NCBI RefSeq assembly: GCF_013141865.1
Contig: NZ_RCST01000001.1
Coordinates: 682,001-746,000 of the forward strand
Reading direction: 5' to 3'
Source of the DNA: Methylomonas sp. ZR1
GTDB taxonomy: Bacteria > Pseudomonadota > Gammaproteobacteria > Methylococcales > Methylomonadaceae
DNA: 64,000 bases
The position numbers and the translations under genes were made by a program. Below are positions 27,124 to 34,676 of this stretch, piece by piece (position 1 is the stretch's first letter; each line of letters opens with the position of its first letter). The notes below the pieces were generated by a model that saw only the letters and a list, made by a program, of their open reading frames with translations, was not told where the DNA came from and made no database searches.

Positions 27124-27531
27124 TTAGGGCAACAGTTCAATATTCAGCAGCGCCACCAGCGTATTGGGTTGGCCTTGTAAAAATTTGATAATCTCCATGC
27201 GGGCAACGTCTGCGGGAACGTTTCGGGCTTGCATGGCCCGAAGTATCGTCTCAAAAACCAGACGCTGCTGCAGGCCATCCTCGTTTTGGTCGCGCCGACA
27301 GCCGAATTCATCCATCAGCGTAGAGCCGCAGCGGCAGTTTCTGAATACTTCCACTAGAATTAAGCCATCGTCCTCAATAGCCGACCGTAACGATGAACGG
27401 CCATGGGGCATGTCTTGGGTTTCGATGAAAAACTGCTCGGCCGAGAGATATACGTAACCGCAACTGCGACAGGTTTTCGGAAACGTTGAATCCAGCAAGG
27501 CTTGTAAACCGTCGAAATCTTGAATATCCAT
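27124..27531 (-). CDS. Conserved hypothetical zinc-ribbon-like protein
   Basis: 136 residues from ATG 27531 (MDIQDFDGLQALL); an upstream ATG at 27600 would add 23 poorly conserved-looking residues. Two cysteine pairs, CRSCGY and CRCGS, about 45 residues apart probably bind one zinc. The segment FRNCRCGSTLMDEFGCRRD is a motif I have seen in small bacterial proteins near two-component genes, but I cannot name the family. It is convergent with uup (12 bases between stops) and divergent from the hemerythrin kinase, so it may share a control region with the latter. Confidence 0.7.
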   Translation of the reverse strand: MDIQDFDGLQALLDSTFPKTCRSCGYVYLSAEQFFIETQDMPHGRSSLRSAIEDDGLILVEVFRNCRCGSTLMDEFGCRRDQNEDGLQQRLVFETILRAMQARNVPADVARMEIIKFLQGQPNTLVALLNIELLP

Positions 27532-27632
27532 AGCAATAACCTGAGTCTTGAAATAACCGACAGCGTAAGTGCATTGTGCCATAATGCCAAAGGTCGGCAA
27601 TCAGACTTGACCCTCCTGAGAATGGATCGCGG

Positions 27633-29417
27633 ATGAGTATTTTAACGTGGAACGACCAACTATTGGTTGGTATAGAAAGTGTGGATAATCAGCATCGGCA
27701 ACTGGTCGCGCTGATTAATCGCCTGGATGAATTAAACGCCTTGGGCGCGGACCTGCAAACCGTGCTGGAAACCGTCAAGCAGTTGGTCGAGTATACCGTC
27801 GAGCACTTCCAACACGAAGAGCAACTGATGATGGAGGCAGGCTTCAATCCGCGGATGCAGGACCAGCATTGCCAGCAACATCAAGAATTTATCGATAAAA
27901 TGCAGCAAGTGCATGTCGAGGCGCAATCCGATGTTTCGGTCATTTCCAAGGATCTGTTGGATTTTTTGGTGGATTGGCTTTGCCACCATATTTTAAAAAC
28001 CGACAAGTTGATGGCGATCAGCCTTAATCAGGGCATCGACGCCGAGCAAGTCAGTATCGATAAGGATGAACATGTCGATATTTTGCACAGCAATTTGTAT
28101 TCGGCCTTGCGGGAAAGCGAAGAGCGTTTCAAGGAACTTGCCGACCATCTCCCGGCCCTGATCTGGATCACCAACGCCAAAAACCTGCCGATTTTCTGCA
28201 ATCGTTTCTGGTTTAAAACCTTTCACATCGAACGCGGTTTCGTCGACCGCCGGCAATGGCTAAACACGATACACCCCGACGATAGGGACAAGGTGGTACA
28301 GACCTATCAGCAAGCCGCGCAGGAATTAACCAAGTTCAAGATTCAGTACCGGCTGTGTACCGAGGATGCCAAGGAAACCTGGATTCTGGAAACCGCTGTG
28401 CCCAGGATGCGCAAGAACGGTAAATTTGCCGGCTTGATGGGCTGTGGGATGGACATCAGCACGCAAAAGCAGGCGGAAACCGCTTTGCTGAAACTGAACC
28501 AACAACTGGAAGAACGGGTTCGCGAGCGCACCCAAGCGCTGACAGAAGCGAATCAGACGCTGCAGATGGAAAAAAACCAGCAAACCCTGCTCAATCAGAA
28601 ACTTCAGGAAACTCAGGCCCATCTGGTGCAATCGGAAAAAATGGCCTCGATCGGCCAATTGGCGGCCGGGGTGGCGCACGAGATCAATAATCCGCTCGGT
28701 TATATTTATTCCAACCTTAACAGCCTGAAACAATACATACAAGAACTCACCAAGGCCGCCGAATTGGCTGAGCGTCTGGCCGGGCAACTGGCGGATAATC
28801 ACCCGGACGTGCAAGCCTTTAAACAGTTTAAAAATACGGTCGATCTGGATTTTCTGAAAGATGACGCCGCCGACCTGGTGGAAGAGTCTCTGGAAGGTGC
28901 GACTCGCGCGAAGAAAATTGTCCAGGATTTACGCGATTTTTCCCGGATCGATAAGCAGGGCCGGGAGATGTTCGATTTGGAAGCCGGGATTGATGCCACC
29001 TTGAATATCGTCAACAACGAACTGAAATACAAGGCCGAAGTGGTGAAGGAATACGGCGGTATCAAACCTTTCGAATGCGTTGGCGCGCAGTTGAATCAGG
29101 TATTCATGAATCTATTGGTCAACGCCGCGCAAGCCATTGAAGATTTCGGCAAAATCACGGTGCGTACCGGCTATCAGGATGCCGATTGGGTTTGGGTGGA
29201 CGTGGAGGATAACGGCCAAGGTATGAGCGAGGCAACCCGAATGCGGATATTCGATCCGTTTTTTACCACCAAGCCGGTCGGTAAAGGTACCGGCCTGGGC
29301 TTGTCGCTATCGTACAAAATCATCCAGGACCATCATGGTCGTATCGAGATAGATTCGGAAATAGGCCGAGGAACTCGGTTCCGGATTTATTTGCCGACCC
29401 GTACCCCTGCCAGTTAA
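27633..29417 (+). CDS. Hemerythrin-PAS hybrid sensor histidine kinase
   Basis: 594 residues, soluble. Residues 1-135 form a bacteriohemerythrin domain with the di-iron ligands recognisable in [24 protein letters not shown] and [14 protein letters not shown] domain follows (~165-280), then a coiled coil, the phospho-acceptor His349 in [13 protein letters not shown], and a HATPase domain with [18 protein letters not shown] and GKGTGLGLS. The kinase class resembles those with a long insert after the H-box. The hemerythrin domain suggests sensing of oxygen, nitric oxide or redox state, which is fitting for an oxygen-dependent methanotroph. The partner regulator starts 19 bases downstream. Confidence 0.93.
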   Translation: MSILTWNDQLLVGIESVDNQHRQLVALINRLDELNALGADLQTVLETVKQLVEYTVEHFQHEEQLMMEAGFNPRMQDQHCQQHQEFIDKMQQVHVEAQSDVSVISKDLLDFLVDWLCHHILKTDKLMAISLNQGIDAEQVSIDKDEHVDILHSNLYSALRESEERFKELADHLPALIWITNAKNLPIFCNRFWFKTFHIERGFVDRRQWLNTIHPDDRDKVVQTYQQAAQELTKFKIQYRLCTEDAKETWILETAVPRMRKNGKFAGLMGCGMDISTQKQAETALLKLNQQLEERVRERTQALTEANQTLQMEKNQQTLLNQKLQETQAHLVQSEKMASIGQLAAGVAHEINNPLGYIYSNLNSLKQYIQELTKAAELAERLAGQLADNHPDVQAFKQFKNTVDLDFLKDDAADLVEESLEGATRAKKIVQDLRDFSRIDKQGREMFDLEAGIDATLNIVNNELKYKAEVVKEYGGIKPFECVGAQLNQVFMNLLVNAAQAIEDFGKITVRTGYQDADWVWVDVEDNGQGMSEATRMRIFDPFFTTKPVGKGTGLGLSLSYKIIQDHHGRIEIDSEIGRGTRFRIYLPTRTPAS

Positions 29418-29436
29418 CGATTATCGCAGCCGCGCC

Positions 29437-30756
29437 ATGACCGAGCTATCCCCAGACTCCCAAACCGTTGCCAATTTATTATTCGTCGATGACGAACCCA
29501 ATGTCTTAAAGGCCCTGCGACGCCTGTTTCGCGGTGCGGAATATCAAGTCTATATGGCGGAGAGCGGCGCCGACGGCCTGGAGATTTTGGCGCAACAGCC
29601 CATCGATCTGATTATCTCCGACATGCGGATGCCGCAGATGGATGGGGCCGAGTTTCTCACCCGGGCGGCTGAACGTTGGCCGAATATCGTGCGAATTTTA
29701 CTGACCGGCTATGCCGACATTGAATCGACCATCGCCGCCGTCAACAAAGGCAAGATCTACAGTTATTGCAGCAAGCCTTGGGAAGACAACGAACTGAAAA
29801 TTCTGGTGAACAACGCGCTGGAACAAAAGCGCCTGCGCGACGAACGTCGGCAGCTGTTTGATATTATCAACCGGCAAAATCAGGAGCTGAAAGAGCTGAA
29901 CGCCGGTTTGGAAGACAAGGTCGAAAAGCGCACCGAGCAGCTGAGAAAGTCTTTGCAGATGATCGATCAAGCCCACGATGCCTTAAAAAAACAGTATGCC
30001 GATTCGGTTAAGGTGTTCGCCAAAACCATCGAAATGCGGCCGGGCATCAAAAGCGGTCATGCCAAATATGTGGCGGAAAATGCCAGGGAAGTCGGACGGC
30101 GGCTGGGCATGGATGCCGCCGAGCTGAAGGATTTAGTTTATGCCGGCCTATTGCTGCAAATCGGCAAAATGAGTTTGCCGGACAGTTTGCTGACCCAGGC
30201 TTTGTTAAGCATGAACAGCCAGCAACGCAAACGCTACTTAAACCACGCTTTGGAAGGGCAAACGCTATTAAAAGGCCTGGAACCCTTGCATAACGCTGCC
30301 GAACTCATCGCCGCACAATATGAACATTTCGACGGTTCCGGCCAACCTTTGGGTTGGGCGGGCGCGGAGATACCCTTGGGTACCAGGATATTGACCCTGG
30401 TGCGCGACTATATCAATTATCTGGACGGCTCGATCACCGGCACCGCGATGACGACCGAGCAAGTGAAAGAGCGGCTGCTGAGTAAAAAAGCCAAGGACTA
30501 CGACCCACGGGTGGTTGATACCTTTCTGGCGCTGCTTGCCGAATCGGAAACTGTCGACGAACGGCCGATTATCGAAATTTCCTGGACCCAGTTGCAAGCA
30601 GGCATGGAAGCCGCCGAGATTATTTGTAACGACGTGTTGTATTTAAAGAATCAGGTTCTCAACGAAAAAAACGTCGAAGACATTCTTGAACTCAGGAAGC
30701 AAAAGAAAAATCTGATTTTGCGGGTGAGAATGGGCAGTGAGCGACAACGCGGTTGA
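29437..30756 (+). CDS. Response regulator with degenerate HD-GYP-type output
   Basis: 439 residues. The receiver domain is intact (D18/D19 acidic pair, acceptor D62 in LIISDMRMP, Lys in CSKPW). A coiled-coil linker follows (~125-180), then an HD-GYP-like domain. Its catalytic residues are changed: where active enzymes have a HD pair before IGK, this protein reads LLLQIGKMSLPD, and the GYP loop is reduced to DGSGQPLGW. It probably does not hydrolyse cyclic di-GMP but may still bind it or a protein. It follows the hemerythrin kinase by 19 bases, so the two form one signalling pair. Confidence 0.9.
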   Translation: MTELSPDSQTVANLLFVDDEPNVLKALRRLFRGAEYQVYMAESGADGLEILAQQPIDLIISDMRMPQMDGAEFLTRAAERWPNIVRILLTGYADIESTIAAVNKGKIYSYCSKPWEDNELKILVNNALEQKRLRDERRQLFDIINRQNQELKELNAGLEDKVEKRTEQLRKSLQMIDQAHDALKKQYADSVKVFAKTIEMRPGIKSGHAKYVAENAREVGRRLGMDAAELKDLVYAGLLLQIGKMSLPDSLLTQALLSMNSQQRKRYLNHALEGQTLLKGLEPLHNAAELIAAQYEHFDGSGQPLGWAGAEIPLGTRILTLVRDYINYLDGSITGTAMTTEQVKERLLSKKAKDYDPRVVDTFLALLAESETVDERPIIEISWTQLQAGMEAAEIICNDVLYLKNQVLNEKNVEDILELRKQKKNLILRVRMGSERQRG

Positions 30757-30799
30757 ATAAGCCGGAACGGTGGAAACCCTTTTAGACAGGCAGGTAACT

Positions 30800-31582
30800 A
30801 TGAGCAAAAAACACCCACCAAAGTCCGACAAACAGGTCTACAAAGATACCTTGCAGCAATTGCAGGTGGAACTGGTCAAGTTGCAGAATCACATCATCAA
30901 GCATGGCGACAAAATTCTGATCATCCTGGAAGGCCGCGATGCCGGCGGTAAAGACGGCACCATCAAGCGCATCATTCAACATCTTAGTCCTCGGGAAATC
31001 CGGGTGGTGGCACTGGGTAAACCGTCCGACCGCGATCTCAGCACCTGGTATTTTCAACGCTACACCCACCATTTGCCGGCCGCCCAGGAAATGGTGTTGT
31101 TCAATCGCAGTTGGTACAACCGGGCCGGCGTGGAGCGGGTGATGGGATTTTGCAACGACGACGAATACCACGAGTTCATCGAAACCGTCTCGCATTACGA
31201 ACAGCTGCTGGTGCGCTCCGGCATCAAACTGCTGAAATACTATCTGGACATCAGCAAAGCCGAACAAAAAGAACGCTTAAAACAACGCCAAAAAGATCCG
31301 CTGAAGCAATGGAAAATCAGCCCCATCGACAAGGAAGCCCAAAAACACTGGCAGCAATACAGCGAAGCCCGCAACATCATGTTTGCCAGAACCCACCATT
31401 TATCCGCGCCCTGGACTGTCGTTAGATCCGACGATAAACAAGCCGCACGGATCAATATCATCAAGGATTTATTGTTTCGTTTGGACTACAAAGGCAAGGA
31501 CGAATCGCTGGTCTTGCCTGATGCGAATATCGTATTTAATTACGAAGAAAGCTATTTACACAATGGCATGATTGCGCCGTGA
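30800..31582 (+). CDS. ppk2: Polyphosphate kinase 2 (PPK2, class I)
   Basis: 260 residues from ATG 30800, preceded by an AGG-type site; an earlier in-frame start at 30770 would add ten residues. Walker A is EGRDAGGKDG, the lid region RPS-type sequence is LGKPSDRDLSTWYFQRY, and Walker B is LFNRSWYNRAGVERVMGF, the form usual in one-domain class I enzymes. It transfers phosphate between polyphosphate and nucleoside diphosphates, mainly regenerating nucleoside triphosphates. It lies 43 bases after the regulator gene, and the IS element begins 33 bases behind it without damaging it. Confidence 0.93.
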   Translation: MSKKHPPKSDKQVYKDTLQQLQVELVKLQNHIIKHGDKILIILEGRDAGGKDGTIKRIIQHLSPREIRVVALGKPSDRDLSTWYFQRYTHHLPAAQEMVLFNRSWYNRAGVERVMGFCNDDEYHEFIETVSHYEQLLVRSGIKLLKYYLDISKAEQKERLKQRQKDPLKQWKISPIDKEAQKHWQQYSEARNIMFARTHHLSAPWTVVRSDDKQAARINIIKDLLFRLDYKGKDESLVLPDANIVFNYEESYLHNGMIAP

Positions 31583-31615
31583 GGTTTAGGTGGGAAAAGT
31601 GTTGGACGGGTGTTA

Positions 31616-32716
31616 CTGCTCTTAAAATAAGTTAAGCCATATTCATGCGATAATACGCGCATGAAATGTAAACGAGATTCCGATGGTCGAGAAATTGATC
31701 ACCATACCCTGCAAGTAATGCGTCAGCAGGCGGTCAAAGCAGTGAAAAACGGGCAGACCGCTGCCAGCGTAGCGGCAGTCATGGGCGTCAACATCCGCAC
31801 CGTGTTTCGCTGGCTATCAGACTTTGCGACCGGGGGGCAAAACGCCCTGCTGGCCAAGAAGATCACGGGGCGTCCACCGCTGGTGACGCCTGAAGAAATG
31901 CGCTGGATTGCCGAGATGGTGCGAGATAAAACGCCCTGGCAGATGAAACTGGAGTGTGGCTTGTGGACCTTGTCGTTGATCGGCGAAATCATTCACCGCC
32001 AGTTTGGTAAGCGCCTGACCGCACCGAGTGTGGGGCGGATCATGCGGATTCTCGGCTTTACCCCGCAAAAGCCCTTATATCGGGCTTGGCAGCAAGACCC
32101 GGTGCTGGTGGAAAAGTGGCAGGCTGACGAGTTTCCTGCCTTGAAGGCCGAAGCGAAACGCACCGGCGCGGTGATTTATTTTGCTGACGAAGCGGGCGTC
32201 CGTTCTGACTTTCATGCCGGCACTACCTGGGCGCCGGTCGGACGCACACCCATCGTGAAGGCAACCGGGCGCCGATATGGTTTGAATCTGATCTCGGCGG
32301 TCAGTGCGCGGGGCGATTTTCGCTTCATGGTGCAGGAAGGCAACGTCACCGCCGAGGTATTTGTTGAATTCTTGAAGCGCCTGCTGCGCGGTGCCGAACA
32401 GCCGATCATTCTGGTCGTCGACGGCCATCCGATTCACAAGACCAAGATCGTAAAAACCTTTGTGGACCAGCAGCAAGGCCGGTTGAAATTGGCCTTTTTG
32501 CCACCGTATGCGCCGCAATTGAATCCCGATGAACAGGTCTGGGGCTATATCAAGCCGCGTGTCGCCAAGCAAATGCCGGAAAATAAAATCGAATTAAAGA
32601 AACTCGTTCAATCGGCCATGCACCGATTACAGAAACTCCCGGATGTCGTGAAATCTTTCTTTAGGCATCCGGAATGTCGATATGCTGGCGAGTGACAATA
32701 CTTTCTTTATGAGCAG
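31616..32716 (+). mobile_element. IS630-family insertion sequence, complete (1,101 bp)
   Basis: Terminal inverted repeats are visible: CTGCTCTTAAAATAAGT at 31616-31632 against the complement of 32700-32716 (CTGCTCATAAAGAAAGT), matching at 14 of 17 positions. Each end is flanked by TA (31614-31615 and 32717-32718), the target duplication expected for this family. The single transposase gene is intact. A 12-bp sequence AAGCCATATTCA occurs just inside the left end (31634-31645) and again 22 bases outside the right end (32739-32750). Confidence 0.88.
31661..32695 (+). CDS. IS630 family transposase
   Basis: 344 residues. An N-terminal helix-turn-helix (QTAASVAAVMGVNIRTVFRW) is followed by a second winged-helix region and a DDE catalytic core: Asp in YFADEAGV, Asp in ILVVDGHPIH and Glu in APQLNPDEQVWGYIK, the DDE triad with the spacing of IS630/mariner enzymes. 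The frame is uninterrupted, so the element may be active. The start ATG 31661 lies 45 bases inside the left inverted repeat. Confidence 0.93.
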   Translation: MKCKRDSDGREIDHHTLQVMRQQAVKAVKNGQTAASVAAVMGVNIRTVFRWLSDFATGGQNALLAKKITGRPPLVTPEEMRWIAEMVRDKTPWQMKLECGLWTLSLIGEIIHRQFGKRLTAPSVGRIMRILGFTPQKPLYRAWQQDPVLVEKWQADEFPALKAEAKRTGAVIYFADEAGVRSDFHAGTTWAPVGRTPIVKATGRRYGLNLISAVSARGDFRFMVQEGNVTAEVFVEFLKRLLRGAEQPIILVVDGHPIHKTKIVKTFVDQQQGRLKLAFLPPYAPQLNPDEQVWGYIKPRVAKQMPENKIELKKLVQSAMHRLQKLPDVVKSFFRHPECRYAGE

Positions 32717-32753
32717 TAAATGCCTATATGCACTGAGCAAGCCATATTCAAAT

Positions 32754-32836
32754 GTAGGGTGGGCAACGCTTTTCTGCCCACCATTTCGCGCGATTGCTTT
32801 AATTCCGCGTGGGCACAAAAACCGTGCCCACCCTAC
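32754..32836. repeat. REP-like palindrome, GTAGGGTGGGCA type
   Basis: GTAGGGTGGGCA (32754-32765) and TGCCCACCCTAC (32825-32836) are perfectly complementary 12-bp outer arms; inner stems (GGGCA...TGCCC) flank each. The last 32 bases are the exact reverse complement of 9259-9290. It sits between the IS630 element and the AT-rich gene pair, at a likely insertion boundary. Confidence 0.8.
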
Positions 32837-32878
32837 CTGACTAACCCTTCAGCTTGAATTCACAAACTCGGAGAAATC

Positions 32879-33667
32879 ATGGGAATTTTTGACTTTCTGA
32901 AATCAATCGGTAAAAAAGAAGAACCCACCAATAAAAGCATCCTTCTGCCTCAACCCAACAATTCAATGCCAACAATAAAACCAGATAAAGAAATCTTTGA
33001 ATGCTATGACGAGGTTTTCAAGACAATGATTTCTGACATATCTGGTTTAACAGAAAATGAAGGGAAGGAAATTCACTCCATTATAAAAAAATGCGATGGT
33101 GGATTCCTTAACATGGGTGGCTATCACTCTATTGTATGGGAAAAATATTTCAAAGGTAGGGATTGGCAATGGGATGAATATGAGGAATGGAATAGCAGAT
33201 TCACAAAAATTGGAAAATTTCCGTCAAGCTTTCCGAAGAATAAAGTATTCACCGCAGCAACGAGCGAAGACGCACTTGGTCAATTAAAGGTTAGCGAGCT
33301 TAAATCTCTATGCACTGAACACCAACTGACAGCCCCAGCAAAAGCGAAGAAAAATGATTTGGTTGACTTGCTGAAATCAATTTCAGACATAGCCAGCAAC
33401 CCATTAGTTGCTCAAAAAATTGAGGCGCTAAACGATCGATTTAGTTACGGTCTTTATTCTCTGCTCATGAGAACCATAAACTTTAGAGGCAAATATTTAT
33501 ATGACCTCAGAAGATCTGAAAAAGCTGGCGTAAAGAAATTCAAAATACTTTACGTAAATGAGGAAGACAAAGAATTTGTTGAAATGGCATTGAAAATAAA
33601 ACCCAATGCACTACACCCTGTTTTTCCGTCCGATATGAGTATGAAGCAACCTGTGATCGAATTTTAG
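32879..33667 (+). CDS. Hypothetical AT-rich protein with SAP-like segment
   Basis: 262 residues, not recognised as a whole. Residues ~125-170 resemble a SAP domain (DALGQLKVSELKSLCTEHQL, then AKAKKNDLVDLLKS), a helix-extended-helix fold that often binds DNA. The rest is charged, without membrane segments or a signal peptide. A GGAGA site precedes ATG 32879. Codon use is strongly A/T-ending, unlike the surrounding core genes, and the gene is flanked by an IS630 element and palindromic repeats, so acquisition is likely. It is followed after 14 bases by a second AT-rich gene, forming a two-gene cassette whose role is unknown; an accessory or defence function is only a guess. Confidence 0.75.
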   Translation: MGIFDFLKSIGKKEEPTNKSILLPQPNNSMPTIKPDKEIFECYDEVFKTMISDISGLTENEGKEIHSIIKKCDGGFLNMGGYHSIVWEKYFKGRDWQWDEYEEWNSRFTKIGKFPSSFPKNKVFTAATSEDALGQLKVSELKSLCTEHQLTAPAKAKKNDLVDLLKSISDIASNPLVAQKIEALNDRFSYGLYSLLMRTINFRGKYLYDLRRSEKAGVKKFKILYVNEEDKEFVEMALKIKPNALHPVFPSDMSMKQPVIEF

Positions 33668-33681
33668 AAAAGTAATATTAA

Positions 33682-34434
33682 ATGAAGAAAATTATTTACT
33701 GCCTTGTTAAAGTATTCAAAGACAGCGACGAAGCTTATGCAGACGCATTTTTAAATAATGGGGAAATGTATTGCCAAGCTTTAAGAAATTTCAAAGCAAT
33801 TGAAGGCAATGAAGTAAGAGGAGATAGATATGAAGGGTTAATTCTTTTTCTTCAACCGAAAGACTGCATTATTTCTCTAAAACTGCCACAAAATATAGAA
33901 GGACTCCCAGATGATGAAATAACAATCACAGAAGCCGATCTGGCCGCTCCAACAGCAGTACAAACAACAGAATATGATTATTATAAAATATATTGCATGT
34001 ATGCAATAGCAATCGATGACTTCAGATTTGAATATTCAACCGAAGAGGAAAGGGTGTCCCTTCAAAAAGAAATAAATTACCGCATAAGCGAGCAAATTAA
34101 AATTGAAGAAAAAATATCTTCTGAGCTTGGCAATATAGCGATTGTCATAACTAACGTGCGAAAATTTATAGATCGAGTAAAAGAGCATTGCGATAAAGAA
34201 ATGCACCACGGTCTTGTTGGATATTTTAATGATGAAGCGACTAGCACCAAATTCCAAGGAGTTGAGTCAATTTTCAGGAAAAGAAAATTGTATGCATATC
34301 AAAACGAATATAGATTTGCATTTTTCGCGACAGACGAATTAAATAGCGAAACATTTCATGTTGGCGACTTGAAAGACATTGCATATAAAACTACTGTCGA
34401 TGAACTGAAAAAATCAATAATTTCGTTAGATTAG
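33682..34434 (+). CDS. Hypothetical AT-rich protein, partner of the SAP-like gene
   Basis: 250 residues, soluble. I do not recognise a named family. The features ALRNFKAIEGNEVRGDRYEG near the N-terminus and FRKRKLYAYQNEYRFAF near the C-terminus form a pattern found in scattered accessory genes of bacteria and phages: an N-terminal 'EG..RGD..EG' block and a C-terminal 'K...Y..QNE.RF' block. The composition is as AT-rich as that of the preceding gene, and the 14-base spacing implies one transcript. The ribosome-binding site before ATG 33682 is weak. Confidence 0.75.
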   Translation: MKKIIYCLVKVFKDSDEAYADAFLNNGEMYCQALRNFKAIEGNEVRGDRYEGLILFLQPKDCIISLKLPQNIEGLPDDEITITEADLAAPTAVQTTEYDYYKIYCMYAIAIDDFRFEYSTEEERVSLQKEINYRISEQIKIEEKISSELGNIAIVITNVRKFIDRVKEHCDKEMHHGLVGYFNDEATSTKFQGVESIFRKRKLYAYQNEYRFAFFATDELNSETFHVGDLKDIAYKTTVDELKKSIISLD

Positions 34435-34518
34435 GCACTACCTGGTTTCTAACAGCACCTTATTGTGACAATACGAAAGTTTACAATATAAGCGTCTACC
34501 AACAGCTAAAACAGCCGC

Positions 34519-34604
34519 GTAGGGCGCATTAGCGTTAGCGTAATGCGCCGAATGATTTAAGGCCAACATACGGCGCAATACGGCTACGCCTATTGACGCC
34601 CTAC
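34519..34604. repeat. REP-like palindrome, GTAGGGCG type
   Basis: GTAGGGCG (34519-34526) and CGCCCTAC (34597-34604) are the outer arms; GGCGCATTA (34523-34531) and TAATGCGCC (34541-34549) form an inner hairpin around AGCGTTAGCG-type sequence. It belongs with the other GTAGGnnG palindromes of this window and occupies most of the 242-base gap after the AT-rich cassette. Confidence 0.75.
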
Positions 34605-34676
34605 ATTTTCAACACTAGATAGGGCCGAAGCAACAGCCGATAAGCGCCGCCGCTCCGGTCGTATGCAACGATAGGC

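Noticed and set aside
27100..27135. Bidirectional terminator between uup and the zinc-ribbon gene
   Set aside because: GTTGC/GGCAAC pairing is short and no T-run is present on either strand.
30800..31582. Asn instead of Asp in the PPK2 Walker B (FNRSWYNRAG) as a loss of activity
   Set aside because: To my knowledge this form is usual in class I PPK2 enzymes, so it is not an anomaly.
31634..32750. 12-bp direct repeat AAGCCATATTCA as the true target duplication of the IS
   Set aside because: The inverted repeats and flanking TA define the ends clearly; the left copy lies inside the element, so the repeat is probably incidental or from an older event.
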